From Rehmannia glutinosa (lineage: Eukaryota > Streptophyta > Magnoliopsida > Lamiales > Orobanchaceae): a stretch of 64,000 nucleotides of DNA. A program made the translations under genes and the position numbers. The stretch spans positions 90,038,616 to 90,102,615 of the forward strand of contig CM071924.1 in assembly GCA_016081115.2 (NCBI GenBank). The letters are read 5' to 3'. Below the pieces are notes generated by a model. That model ran no database searches, was not told the DNA's origin, and was given only the letters and a program-made list of their open reading frames with translations. Positions 40,683-53,600 of the stretch are shown here, piece after piece. Position 1 is the stretch's first letter. The number at the start of each line of letters is the position of its first letter.

Positions 40683-43600
40683 CCAAAACTTAAAACATCC
40701 ATACAATTATTTAACAAAGAAAGATACATACGTACAAATGTAGAACCCACGAATGTATGTTTAGAATCGATCTTTTATTGATCATAACATCCTTGTTCTT
40801 TACATAGCTGTTTTTCTGTGTATCGAGCTTAAACCAACAAAATGTATCGAGTTTAACCGGGGGCTTAAGCTAACCATGTCATCTATGTTTACACAAGTAT
40901 AGAGTTTGTACGATTTTATATAGTATACGAAGACTTACATAAAATGTATTTACATAGTAAAATACATGAAGGGGTGAACAAAAACACTTCATCTCCTTCG
41001 CTTCCTCCTTCTTTCATCTTCTTGACTCTGTCATCTTCCGGTCTTGTTTTCTTTTTCTCATCTTGATTGTTTTCTTCTTCTTTTTCATACGCCTTTCCGG
41101 CAACTTCATCTCTTCTTAGTCTCTCTTGTCTCTCCTCCCATAGCCGAGTTTGTCTTTTATTTTCTTCTTCAATTCTTTTCACATACTCGGATTGTTCTTA
41201 GCCACTTGCAGATTGGCTACTTCGTCAAAACCAAATTGAAGAGATCCCTCCTTTCTTGCCTGGATCTATGTACTCAATGTTTTTGGGCGAGAGATCTGGT
41301 CCAAACCTCTTCCTCCACCACCGCTTCTTCCTCTACCTTTGGGCGTGTATTGTCTTGGGTCTTCTTCTTCCCACCGAGTGACTAGCGGAGTGACCAGTGA
41401 GAGTGACCGCGGTCTGCGCTCTGTTAGCTTCTTCACATAGTGTGAGACCCTTTTCCCAAGATAAGTCCCGAGGCTTGAGCCATGGACATGTTTGCGAAGT
41501 ATCCTTCGGATGCGGCGTTTTAAATTCATCAACCGATCTTGGCTCGATTCCCGGCATTTGAGATGGCATAAGTGTCTCATCTCACTGAATGCCTCCATGT
41601 TGTTTGAAATATCCATAACTCGGGCATTCATCCTTCCTTCCACTTCCTCCATCCCTACTTCAACTGTCTTTTCTTTTTATCCATTGGTACAAAGTGTTGG
41701 AGTGGCGAGTCATCGAGAATTTGCTTTGATAATATCACCGTGTGACAAGACTTTGTTGGGGGTTTTAGCAATCATCAAGGTCACATCTTTCGATCCTTCC
41801 CCCTCAACGAGACTTCCCTTTCTTTTCTTTTAATACTTCTCAAATCGTCTTTGCCTTCACAAATGCTCCTCCTTCTCAACTTCGATCCTTCAAGTGACTT
41901 TTAGGTATTCCTCTTCCCCCTTTTTTGGCATCATCAAAGGAGAGAGGAACCCCGAAACAAACTAGCAAGTCGAAGTCGAGTCTCACGATAGTCGAGTTCT
42001 GGCTGCGGAGTATCTTTCGAAAACTCGGAGCGAGTAGCGTTGGATTCAACTTTAATCAACTTCATCTCAACCATGAGAAGGCTGAATTTTCGATCCATGT
42101 TTTCTTCCATACGCAGGAGCTCATTCTTATTTTGCTCACGCAACAACTTTATCTCAAAGATGTGAGATTCATGCATTTGCTCAATGTGTTCTTTCAATTT
42201 TGTCTTTGCATCGGCATTCTCACCGCTGCACAACAACTTGTTGAACAATGTTCAAATATCTAGCTTGTTCCACACGCATTGTTTCTTCTGCTTTGTTGCC
42301 ACCACTCCCGGATTCTCGACTATTATGCCTCTCAAGTCGGTAAGGTTGGCATCTCTGTTATCCGATCTCATGTCCATCGAGGCCTGGTGCCTCTCCATCC
42401 GTTCAATTTCAACAAATAATGCTTTGAACACCTCCCCGAACTTCAGTTGTTCCTCTCTGTTTTGGTGACGGCCAGCGCGTCAAAATCATAGTCACCGGAA
42501 CAATGGTATCGATGGAATGACAGGATCTCGTGCAGGGAAGCACTCGAGATCTCTTTTTGACTCTTGGGAGGTCGGGTACCTCCGGAGATAAGGGAAATGA
42601 TTCTAAAAGGGATCATCATGGGCAAGCTGGGATTTGTTCAATGATGAGTGGTGCTCGTGAAGTTCCTTGTGGAGTCGAACCTGCTGCGGCTTTGGGAGCT
42701 GCGCGAGTGGACTCTGTTTCAACTCGGGTCATTTGTGAAGTTGACCCGACTTTTTGCCGAGCCTCAACATGTCTCAAATTCCGTCGGTCTCAAATTGGTT
42801 TTTCCAAGTGAGTTGGTAGTCCTCGGCCTTATCGGAAGCGTCATCGGACGATGATGAGATTTCCATGGGTGGCTCATCATCAAAGTTGAAAGTTTGACGA
42901 GTAGTCTTGAGGTCGACTTACTCGTGGTTGGAACATCCTCACTGAGTCTTTTGGATCGATCAGGGGATGACTCGGCCATCGTCTCCTTCCGATCCCGAAA
43001 AGGTTACATCAGGATTATCCTGGGAATCGTGAAGCGCACTTATCTCCTTTTTGATGGATCAATGATAGCGGGAGGGATGTTACATACTTCAACTTCTTTA
43101 CCCCCGGAAGTCTCAACCTCCGTTGGCCTTCATTACCTCTTGCGTCTCAATCGCAATGAGGCATGGTCATCCCTTTCGGCAGATGTCACCGTTTGTCTTA
43201 GGTCTTTCATGTGGCATCCATTGGAGTCTCAACTCCATGGATTGCACTTTCGCCGCCTGCCAGTGTTAACTCCCGGGTTGTTCCTTCCTCGTGCCTCGAT
43301 CATCAGCGGCGTCATTAGCCACAGCTTCGGAGCGATTGGCACCTCAGAGAGACAGTCTCAATCGCCCTGAGCCTCGTTGATGACAACTTGTCGTGTACTT
43401 TGTGTTTGTTCCTTCTCCACTTTGCCTCCTAGATTCATTGTGGAGTCACCGCAAAGATCCTCCGACCTTGCTGCGGTGGAGGGAGTTTCCCCCGGCACAC
43501 CACCGGTGAGTGACTTGAATGGGGTCACTCGTCTCCGGACTCCATTTATTTCCACCGAGTATTCACCGTTGGGACGGTGGTAGGACACCTTCATTAGGGG

Positions 43601-45581
43601 TTGGCTCGACCGAGGTCCCCACTATCCCGCCATTGCCGATTCCCTTTAATTCCTTCTTCCGAGTGAGTGGGGAAGTGGTGGCGGCAACAACGGTGGCAAT
43701 ATGCTACACCACTCCCATTGGGTCTATCTCCCACCATGTGTTTTGAGGACTCTCCTGGTCCCTCCACCATTCTTTGCTCATGAAGGATTACTGATTCTTG
43801 CATTGCTTGCTGCATTTGCAACTCTTCAGGCGAAAGAATAGGGTCCGATCCTCATCACTTTCTCGATAGGGCGTCAAAGTGAGGATGTGTATGTTCAGGT
43901 GCGGTGAGAGGGCATATGCTTGCCTTCTCACGTGCCTCTCGCGTCTCACCGCTTTAGCCGTTCATTTTCTTTTTCGAATTTCAAAGTATATTTATGCAAT
44001 TATCTCGTCAAGGGCTTGCACGGTGTCCACCTCAAGAAATCCGAAGAGTTCTTCTTCCTCAAAGAATGAACTCTAGATTTTCAAACTGCACTGGATAGGC
44101 TTAGCTTCCATTTTCTCCACTCGCAGACGATTTTGGATGTCTGGATACAATGGAGATTGCATGATTACATCGTCTTCATCATCCTATTGCTGGCCCTCGT
44201 TTCCGGTATTAAGGTTAGCAGACTTACCATTTGCCGACACCTTCAATGACCTCTATTACGGTGGAGAGACAACCCCATTAACAGTGATTTGGTTGTCTCC
44301 GTGCTTGTTCTCACTGCTCGTTTCAAACTGGGTCATCGAAGTTGCCTCGATGATCGGCCTCAGCAGACTTGGCGCTTTCATCAATCATTTCGAGACTTCA
44401 CTTCTCCAAAGAGTCTCGGAGTATCTTCTCCACCGAGTGGGCCGACTCAGTTTTCTCAAGCTCAAACGCTTGAAAATTCTTCTTCTTCTCCTTGTTTGTA
44501 CGGATGGATTTACGGTTCGGATAGAGTTTCTTCCGAGTCTTGGGCGGCGGGGTCGGTCTTTGTTGTTTTTTCTTACGAGGAGCCGCCTTCTTGGCTTATC
44601 GCTCCTTTTCTTGACGAGGAGAAGGTATTTGGGATTCCTTCTCTGCTGCAGGCTGCGGGCGGGAGACACGACACGATGCAGGCGGGTGACTTCTGTAGGG
44701 TAGGAGCAGATTTGTTTTTCTTTCTTTGCGCAGGGCAGATTCTTTAGCAGCGAGTAGGGCGCCTTCTTCTTTGGTGGAGAGGAGATAGTTGTATCTTGAG
44801 TCACCGATTCTCCTCACTCAGACGCCTCTCTTAGCATAGGCTCTCTTCGTGCGCGAGAGGTTTGATCTGAACATCCTCTTGTTTACATGGAACGCTTTCC
44901 ATGTCGAAGAGGGACTCCTTTTACCTCCATCACCGCCAATCACTGCATCCGTATCCTGGGAACCTCCAAACGTTCCACCCTCCTTGAAGGATTTGTTCCC
45001 AACGTTACGCGAGTCCGTGTAGACAAACTCAAACTTTCAATTCACTTTCTTTTCTTCAATGATCGCAGCCATTACGATCAATTTTGCTTTGACAGAGTTG
45101 GTCAAAGCCGCCAAATTTGATGTCTATGCATTTGGCAACGATGTCCAACAATTTGTGGTAGTCCTCCTTCAACATCCTCTTGTTAGCTTTGTGTAGACTA
45201 TCTTTTCAAGACAATCGGTCTTGGCTATTTCTTCCAAGCGGCAGACCAAGTCAACATCGACTTCATTGATTTCTCGTGTTACTTCCACGTGCGAGTAGTG
45301 TTCGCCAAATCCTTGGCGTAATGATGAACTCCTTCCCGTGAACAGAGGATTTGATCCCCTCATCGTGAATCTCGGCGTTCACGTAGAATCATGCGACCTC
45401 TTCTACATAGGTCATCGGAAACTCCATCATCGAAATGGTTTTAGCCCAGGCGTTTCTAGTTTTTCAACGATCTTCTTTACGAGAGCTTCATCGGACCCTG
45501 TTTGACCATACCCTCGAAATCCACAAAGAGACCGGTGTGGATTTGCTTTCCTAGCTTGACAAAATCATGAGTAGATGCCAT
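40683..45581 (-). pseudogene. Extra 3' coding-like region of element B (ORF3)
   Basis: An ATG at 45581 opens MASTHDFVKLGKQIHTGLFV, followed, through frameshifts, by DEALVKKIVEKLETPGLKPF, TYVEEVA, FYVNAEIHDEGIKSSVHGKE and an FIITPRIW stretch, which resembles the plant transposon-protein domain found in long retroelements (inference). Lys/Arg-rich sequence follows (44385-44700), then a coiled-coil-like stretch (LKEHIEQMHESHIFEIKLL, 41934-42248), and Arg/Glu-rich sequence ending about 40920. SIRE elements often carry an env-like or other ORF here. No signal peptide or fusion-peptide-like segment can be read. Every frame has several breaks. Confidence 0.5.
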
Positions 45582-46111
45582 TTTTCAATATTTCACCGAA
45601 CGAAACTTAGAAGGTGATTTGAAGATTGATAGGGTTTTGAGAGAGAGTTTTTGCCTTTGCTTTTGAGAGAGAAAATGAACAGTTTTTTGGTAATGTGAGA
45701 GAAACGGACAAAAATAGTTTAAGTATGGCTCATGAAAGGGCGTGCGGGTGGTTTTGAAATGTGATTGAAATCAACGGCTTAGATTTTGCACGCCGATTAG
45801 CATTTAATGTCTCGTATTTAATGCGGCAAAGATTTATATCCAATCATAAGCTTGGTGTGCGGCTTTTGCCTCAGACACGTCATAATTATCTTTGACGTCA
45901 TTCTTAAAAACATTCTCACTTAGTAAAAATGATCATGCGTTTTGTCACTTTGCTCATAAATGACTCATCTTATCCCTTAGCTTATTTAACTCTTCTTCTC
46001 ACGGTTTTCCTAGTGACTTAGTCATGTACCTAACTCGATGAAAATTGTCTTTCCGATCTGGGTAATTCACTTAGGCGATTTGAGAGTTCACTCTTTTTCT
46101 CTTTTCGTGTT

Positions 46112-46860
46112 TCATTTCTTTTCTTTTGAGTCTTCTCGAGTGTCACTCAGCTCGATTAACCCTAACTCATGCTTGAGTTCTTCAAATCTTGACTCACATA
46201 ATGCTTTTGTGAATATGTCACCAACCTGTTTATCGCTTGAAATATATTCCAAGGTGATGTCCTTCTTTTCAACATGATCTCTTATGAAGTGATATCTCGA
46301 CATCGATATGCTTTGTTCTTGAGTGCAATACAAGATTTTGAGTGATTGAAATTGCACTTGTGTTATCACACATGATTGGAATTTCCTTTTCTTCAACTTC
46401 ATAGTCTCTCACCATTGTCTCATCCATAGGACTTGGGCACAACAATTTGCCCGCAATATGTATTCTCGTTTCACCGTAGAGGTGGCTATTGAATTTTGCT
46501 TTTTGCTAAACCAGAAATTAGCCTTGTTTCAAGCGATTAACATGTGCCTCGAGTGCTCTTCATGTCAACTCTACATCCAAAGATAGTCGTAGTCCGAATA
46601 GCTAATTAGCTTGAATCCACCTTCCTTTGGATACCATAAGCCAACTTCTTGCTTCCTTTCAAATATCTCAAGATCCTCTTGGTCGCGATCATATGGCTTT
46701 CTTTTGGAGCAGATTGAAATCTTGCACATACACCTCTGAAAAGGTGATGTCCGCCCGCTTCTTTGTGAGATAAAGCAATGATCCAATAAGTGCTCAGTAT
46801 CTTGTTTGATCTACAACTTGCCATCCGCATCCATGTCCATTTTGATGATGTATTCATCGG
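46112..46860 (-). pseudogene. RNase H of element B
   Basis: The end of the domain reads SMSRYHFIRDHVEKKDITLE and YISSDKQVGDIFTKAL (46112-46402), preceded by degenerate LIEATWL-type and SRRSTS-type regions, and by the connection segment with ARFQSAPKESH and KRILRYLKGSKKLAYG (46600-46860). The catalytic Asp motifs are in broken frames. The pol polyprotein would end near 46150. Confidence 0.8.
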
Positions 46861-47640
46861 TATTTTCTGACGTAAGACTTCTCTTCCATGCCAAATTTCT
46901 TCATTAAATCTCTGGTGTATTTTGTTTGACTTATGAAGGTTCCATCCTTCAACTGTTTCACTTGGAGTCCAAGGAAGAATGTTAGCTCTCCCATCATGCT
47001 CATTTCGAATTTGCTTTGCATGAGGTTTGAAAATTTATCACACATGACTCTTTGTTTGTGGATCCAAAAATAATGTCATCCACATATATTTGAACAAGCA
47101 ATATACTCTTCGCATCTTGAATTAAAGAGTGTTCTATCCACTTTGCCTATTGTGAATCTGTTCTCGATCAGAATTGTGACAAAGTATCATACCATGCTCG
47201 GGTGCCTGTTTCAATCCATATAGAGCTTTCTTGAGTTTGTATACCTTATCTCCAAGAGTCTTCTACTCAAATCCTGGAGGTTGTTCAACATACACTTCTT
47301 CTTCCAATAAACCATTAAGGAATGCACTCTTTACATCCATTTGATATACAATAAAATTCTTGTGAGTGCATAGACAAAAACATCCTTATAGCTTCCAATC
47401 TTGCTACGAGGGCAAATGTTTCATCAAAATCTATCCCTTCTTCTTGGCAATATCCTTTGGCTACTAATCTTTCTTTGTTTCTTACCAGAACCTTCCCCGT
47501 TCATCTTGTTTCGAACACCCATTTAGTGCCAATAACATTTTGATGGGTGGGTCTTTGAACCAATTCCCATACTTTATTTCTTTCAAACTGATTCACCTCT
47601 TTCTTGCATAGCTTGAATCCAATGTGTGTCATCCAATGCT
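46861..47640 (-). pseudogene. Reverse transcriptase of element B
   Basis: The catalytic box IYVDDIIFGSTN is present (YVDD codons at 47075-47086). FEMSMMGELTFFLGLQVKQL follows, then YTRDLMKKFGMEE. The N-half (47150-47640) has recognisable degenerate matches to DVKSAFLNGLLEEEVYV-type and AYGLKQAPEHGM-type copia motifs, spread over several frames. At least four frame breaks. Confidence 0.85.
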
Positions 47641-48800
47641 TGTGACACATCTTTAGGCTCTATTTATGAGATAAAGCATGTGAACATAGCTTCTTGTTGA
47701 GTTCGGATCTTGTTTTGACACCTTCTCTTATATCTCCAATGACTAGTTCTCGTGGATGGTCTCTCGGCCATCTTACATCAGTTGGAGTAAGTTAGCCGGA
47801 TTCGATCGTCTTGCGGCTATGTTGCTTTGATCACTCTCTCGTCATCACTTAGTTCCGCAGATTTTCCACTTTTTGAGACTCGGCTATCTCATCTTCATCC
47901 GGGTTTATAATTCCACTCCGAAAAAGATAGGGATTCTTCTCGCATGGTTGGTTGATTCACTTATCAACTCGACTCTTCAATGTCTTCTCCATTTACATTT
48001 GGCTCATCAAACACCACATTTATGGATTCCTCTCGTAACCATAGTCCTCTTGTTGAGTACTCAGTAGGCTTTGCTTTCACCGAGTATCCCAAGAAGATAC
48101 CTTCATCGACTTTAGCATCAAAAGCCTTTAGATTATCTTTGCCATTATTATGGATGAAGCATTTGCATCCAAATATTTTAAAATGTGCAACATTTGGCTT
48201 TCTCCTGTCCAAATCTCATAGGGAGTCTTTGTCACCGTCTGTTTATCATGCATCTATTTTGTGTGTAGCATGTTGTGTTTATTGCTTTAGCCCAAAATCT
48301 TTTAGGTAACCTGCTTGACTAACATGGTCCTTTTGCTTCTTTTGAGAGTTCTATTCCTTCTTTCTACAACTCCATTCTGTGGAGTCCTTGCTGCGATAAT
48401 TCATGACCATTACCATTTTCAATACAATATCGAGTTATTATACCATTGACAAACTCGATTCCTCTCATGCGATCTTATTTTGATAATGGTTTGACTTTTC
48501 TCATTTTGAATCCTCTTCATCACCGTGGTAGTTTTACGTAGAGTTTCTTTCTTCTTACACATGAATATTATCCATGTATATCTTGAGTAGTCATCTACTA
48601 CTAACAAGGTGTATTTCTTCCCACTTCGCTTTAGTTGGTTCAATGGACCAAATAGATCCATATGTAGCGGTCTGCAATATTCTTGTTGAAGATGGACATG
48701 TCTTTTCTTTGAATGATGATTTGATTTGTTTTCCCTTCCGACATGCATCACATATACTCTCCTTCTTGTATCTCGAGTCCGAAGTCCTTCCAAAAGATTG
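47641..48800 (-). pseudogene. Integrase of element B
   Basis: The core starts LHMDLFGPLNQLKRSGKKYT and LLVVDDYSRYTWIIF (48419-48793), so the first catalytic Asp (HMDLFGP) is intact. The Q-NGVVERKN-type region near 48340-48400 is degenerate. VAHFKIFGCKCFIHNNGKDN and AKVDEGIFLGYS (47964-48212) are the C-terminal part, followed by an acidic linker with FDEPNVNGEDIEES. Confidence 0.85.
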
Positions 48801-49291
48801 CTTCGGCAAGCTTTTAATCGTTTTGAAATTCAGGGTGACTCGAACTTCTTGTGCCACGGCCAACTTGACTCACCAGGTTTCTTTGCTAATAGACAGGTGC
48901 TTGGTGTTGCAGTTGACCAATCCACGACATACATGTTCTTTTGTCTGCATCCTTGCAACACAACTTCATTTGATTCAGTGTCCTTGATTTGGCATATACC
49001 CATGTTAAATCCAACATTATAACCCTTGTCACAGAGTTGGCTGATGCTTAGCAAGTTGAAGTTGAGTCCTTCAACATATGCAACATCTGTGATTTCTAAT
49101 CCATTTTTCTTGATGGATCCAATGCCTCTTATTTCTCCTGGAGCTTCATTTCCTCCAAATATGACTTTTGCACCTCTGACTTCCTTGAATTTTGACAGAT
49201 TTTTCTTGTTTCCTGTCATGTGTCCGAATGTACCACTATCCATGTACCAGGTTCCTTGGCACTTTCGCTTGTTCCTTGAACCCGCAATCAA
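48591..49291 (-). pseudogene. Protease and pre-integrase region of element B
   Basis: WYMDSGTFGHMTGNKKNL is the protease active site (DSG, normally DSGCSRHMTG). VIFGGNEAPGEIRGIGSI and VEGLNFNLLSISQLCDKGYN follow, then CLLAKKPGESSWPWHKK. The zinc-finger part of integrase (CDACRKGKQIKSSF) is read at about 48700-48760. Two frame changes. Confidence 0.85.
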
Positions 49292-51619
49292 GGAAATTAA
49301 GTTTTAGGTACCCATACTTGTCCGGTCCCGAGGGGTTAGTATTGTGAGATGGTCCAACCAACCTATAGCCAATTGATTTGACTCTAAGAGATTGCCATCT
49401 ATCATTGCCATAATCATAATTAACTTTAGCAAATTTCTTGGGGTTCTAGGTTCATACAACTCGTCTCTTTTGTCTCATGCTGTGTGTGTAGGTGTTTTAG
49501 CAATTGCCCTCTTTGGGTAGTTGTGATGTCTCTGAGTGTAGTGCCTAAGTGCATATGTGTCTTTGATGAAAGCTCTTATACCTTTGGAATGGCCTTTCTT
49601 TGAGTTCTAGGCCTTTGCCATTTGGGCTTATATTCCATAGGTCTTTGGCGATAGTTCACATTATTCCAATCGGCTTGGCTTGGGTGCTTTCTACCATTCC
49701 CTTCATATGTATTTCTTTTATAGAACTTCCTGGTTTTTGGTAGCTCTGTTTCTTCTTTAGTATTTCTGTTTGGAGTTTCTTTGAGGAACTCGGTGGATTT
49801 TTTCTCGGTTGTCCTCTCGGACACTCAATCGCTATTTTCCTTTTCCTTTATAGCCAAGGCCAGTTTGCTTGTGATTGTGCTTTGGAATAGATGTGTGTGC
49901 ACCATTTGGAGTTTTGGTTTTTGAGATACTTCATTGCTTGAAGATCCTTTTTCCAAAATCACTTTTGGAGCTTGACATAGCACGAGAGAATTAAATCCTA
50001 AGCCTGTCTTGTCTCCACATTCTCTTTGACTCATAATAAGATCATCCAATGATTTAGATGCCTTAGTGAATGAGGCAATCACATTTTGAGGTCATTTTCC
50101 CTCTTTTCTATAGCAATATCTCTCTTTATTAGCTTAGCATTTTCGGTCTTTAGACTTTCATTCTCATCGACTATTTGACTTAGAGTACTCGGCTCCTTAG
50201 TCACCGTGAGTTTTGACTCTTGAGTAGGCAATTTGTTTTCTCATTTAGTAGTGTCTGTGAGGATTTAATGTGTTCAAAATCTTTCATCATTTTGCCTAAT
50301 GAATCATAAAGATCGGTGGGTGATGAAGTGTATGTGTGTCACGATCACTATCACTAGAACTCGAGTGTGATGAGTTAGAGTGTACCTCATCTTCTTGGTC
50401 GGGTTGGTCTTGCTCCTTGGCCATCAAACGGATCAAGGCTTCTTCTTCGAGTCACTTGAGTAGTCGGCTTCACTACTCTCGAATCACCGTGTCTCTTGAC
50501 TTGGCTGTCTCGGCCCGATCTCTGCAGCCAACATTGCCTTTTTCTTTTCTTGTCTTCTTTCTCTCAAGACCTTTCTTTCTTCTTCATTCCTGTATTTGTT
50601 GACTACGGGATATCGACAATCAATGGCATAGTGACCTGGTTGCTGCGGTTCAAAGCATAGATTTTCAACCTTTTGATCACTCTTTCCATTCTTGGATTGT
50701 CGGCTCTTTGATATTCACTTTTTGATGCTCTGTTTTCTTGGTTGGCCTATCTTCCTTGACTTGGAGGAGCCGAGTGTCTTTCGGAGGATTCGCCCTTGCC
50801 TCTCTTGTAGTTCTTATTGAAGAACTTGTTGAACCTTTTAACCATCGGGGCTATTTCCTCCGGGTCAATGACTTCTTTGACCTCGGCTCTCTTGCCATCC
50901 TTAACAATTAGAGCGACTTTTGGGTACAAATGCTCTTCCTGTCTTTTTCTTCTCACCAAATTCGTAGGCTTTGAGATCCGAGAATAGCTCATGGTTGGAT
51001 GTCTTGGATAGGTCCATGGAATGTTTTAGTGCCATGACCTTCATTTCCCATTCACCGGGAGACTTTTTAGGATCTTCATACACATTTCCTTCGTGTATAT
51101 TCTTTTTCAAGTGCGGATAGCTCATTGGTAATTTACGTGAACCGAGCATCTAGTTGATCCAAGGTCTCTCCTCTGATCATTTTGAAATTCTCAAATTTAA
51201 GACACCACCGATAATTTATTTTCCTTGATTTGCTCTTCCGAGCCTTCACAAATCAATGTTAGCTTGTCCCAGATTTCTTTAGCCGTTTTGCATGATTTGA
51301 CTTTATTGAACATGACTTTGTCCAAGGTTTTGTAAAGAATGTCCTTGGCCACATTGTCCAGGTTATATCTTTTTCACATCATTTGTCCATTCACTCTTGG
51401 TTTTTCAACCATAGCCGGTCCAGGGAGCAACATTCTCTTCACCTTCAAATTGCAACTCTCCTTACACAAATTGTTTCACTTTAAAATTTGCGGTGGCCCA
51501 TCCTCTATCACTATCCACATCTCATCATGTAATCTTTGATAGATGAGCACATACTGAATTTTCCAATCATCAAATTCTTCAATTGTGAACATAGGGATGC
51601 GTGTCAAATTTGCTTCCAT
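49292..51619 (-). pseudogene. gag of element B
   Basis: The start is the ATG at 51619 (MEANLTRIPMFTIEEFDDWK). The central part reads YPHLKKNIHEGNVYEDPKK, MKVMALKHSMDLSKTSNHEL and FSDLKAYEFGEKK (50901-51149), then EEIAPMVKRFNKFFNKNYKR. The zinc knuckle (50616-50657) is CFEPQQPGHYAIDC, in which the second Cys has become Pro. A charged, coiled-coil-like C-terminal part follows (49570-50330), with runs of Lys and Glu. Gag would build the particle. At least five breaks. Confidence 0.8.
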
Positions 51620-51733
51620 GATAATAACTTTTGATAGTAAAAGGAGTTTTGAAAACTTAAGTGCTAAAATAGACTTTGAAAAATTTGGAGATCTAGTTCA
51701 AGAACCGGTCATGGAAGGCTCAATGAACCAACC

Positions 51734-51745
51734 GCTCCGATACCA
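51734..51745 (-). promoter_or_regulatory. Primer-binding site of element B
   Basis: The minus strand reads TGGTATCGGAGC, two bases from the LTR end. It differs from the canonical initiator-Met site TGGTATCAGAGC at one base. Confidence 0.85.
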
Positions 51746-51747
51746 CT

Positions 51748-53308
51748 TGTAGGTCCCAAGGGGTGTGAGTGTAAGGTTTAGAAGGGGGTTGAATAAACCT
51801 TACCAACTTTTCAAATTAGTCCTTTTAAGTAATCGAGTTAGTACTTCACAAATGTGTGTCATTGATGGACAACTAAGTTAGTTAATCAAATGAGTTAGTC
51901 ACTCAACGACTCGATCGAAATTTGTTGATAAAATAACTCGGCTATTTTGACTAAAGACTTAACTCGATTGTGATTTGTTTTCAGCGGAAAACTTAACACC
52001 CTTGAACTTGGTTAAGTTTGTTTTAATACTTGGTTTTAGCACACGATTGATTATCAATTGGATGGCAAATTTATCGTGAGTTAAATAAATAAGATGCATG
52101 AATTAAAGTGTTGAAATGTAAATGACACAATAAGTTTTTATAGAGGTTCGAAGATTGGGTAATTCTTCTACTCCTCTCTTCTCCAACTCCTGGAGGAATC
52201 CACTAAGTATTGATCGATATCTGAGTGGTAACAGTCCAGATACAAGTCTTGATCACACAACCCGACTTGATCCTTTGGGACTCGATCACGGAGATGCATT
52301 GGTCACGCACTGGCTTCTCGTGCGACTCGACTTCTTCACAGGGCCGCTTTGCGCTACTACGACCCACTTGCTCAAGCTTCTTGGATTTGATCACAAAGCC
52401 CTCCAAAAACTTGAGACTGGTTCGACCTTGAACCTTCCTACAATCCTCCGTGGAATGTAGACCCCTTGATTCTTCAACAATTTCCTCTTAACCCGATTGA
52501 AGTTATCTTTCCTTCACAAAGGTGAGTGTTGGATTGATTTTCTTCGTAATGTAGGCTTGAGGATTAATCTTGAATGATTTGAGAATATTTTAGGTTACAA
52601 TTCAAATATTTGCTTGAATGTTCGTGGTTCGTAACCTTCTCTCGAGTTATTCCTCGGCCTTTTATAGTGATCTTTCAAAAATCACGCTCGTTGAAGAGAT
52701 AGGCTTATTTTTTAAAGTCACTTGTGGTCGTTGGCTTGTCTTATTCTGATCCTTGGAATTGCCACTTCCTCGTATGAATTGTTCTTCAACTTTTCGAGAG
52801 TTCGACATGGTGTAGTGCTTCCCATTGGTTTATTCCTTTTGCACGCTTCGGGACTGAGCACTTCAAGAAAGGTAGTATGGAGGTATTACTTGTTTAGGTA
52901 ATTCTCTTGATTTACGTACGGATCTCTTTCGATTGTCTTGACTTGACTACATTTTCTTCACACATCCCCAGGTGACTTCGAGTCGCCTTCCAATCATTTG
53001 ATGACTCTTCTCACTTCAACCTTGAGACTTGGCCGTCTTGAGTTGACTTTGATGATATTTTACTCAACTCGCATCTCACCTTGCACCTTCAATCGAGTTC
53101 CCATCTTCTCTTCTTTGCCATACTCGGTTGTCTTGGCAATGAGTCTTTCTTCTAGTCTCCGATTGTCTTCTTGCATGTTTAGGCATAGTGACTTAACTCG
53201 GCTTGACCAATCTATTACAATACGATTTTACAACAAAAATGGGGTGCCAACTTCCTATTCTAAGTTTTACATGGCATTCATCAAAATCTATAAAATGATT
53301 TCCCAACA
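51748..53308 (-). repeat. 5' LTR of element B
   Basis: 1561 bp. TATA-like CTATAAAAGGC (minus) near 52660-52670. Partner of 39112-40661. Confidence 0.9.
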
Positions 53309-53313
53309 ACAAG

Positions 53314-53600
53314 TGTGTCTATACTAAAGGCATCGAAATGATTACGTCATAGTATGCCTTTATGTAGATGATATGTTGATTATGGGTAGTAGACATGATT
53401 TAATCGTGAATACTAAGAACATTTTAAAGAAGAACTTTGACATGAAAGATATGAGATTATCGATGTTATATTAGGGATTAAAATCTCTAAAACTTTGGAT
53501 GTAATTATCTTGTCACAATCCCATTATGTCGAAAGCATACTTAGAAATTTTAATGCTTTTCATAGTCCTCCTGGCTAAGACACTGTAAATCTAACTCTAC
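53314..53600 (+). pseudogene. Reverse transcriptase C-half of element A (after B)
   Basis: Continues VYTKGIE, then after a 1-bp shift DYVIVCLYVDDMLIMGSRHD, with intact YVDD codons at 53361-53372. NFDMKDM-type sequence and SQSHYVE-type sequence follow. The stops and shifts show the gene was already decaying, or decayed after B split it. Confidence 0.85.

Larger units (their letters stand above)
39112..53308 (-). mobile_element. SIRE-like Ty1/copia element B, 14.2 kb, structurally complete
   Basis: Flanked by perfect ACAAG TSDs (39107-39111 and 53309-53313). LTRs of 1550 bp (39112-40661) and 1561 bp (51748-53308) share ends TGTAGGTCCC and CCCAACA in plus orientation. Primer-binding site (51734-51745) and polypurine tract (40662-40682) sit beside the correct LTRs for the minus strand. 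Order: gag, protease, integrase, reverse transcriptase, RNase H, then about 5 kb of extra sequence before the 3' LTR. All frames carry many small breaks. SIRE assignment comes from YVDDIIFGSTN, the gag style, long LTRs and the extra 3' region. Confidence 0.9.

Noticed and set aside
40683..45581. Long plus-strand open frames (for example 43.0-44.7 kb)
   Set aside because: They are antisense shadows of the minus-strand extra ORF of element B.
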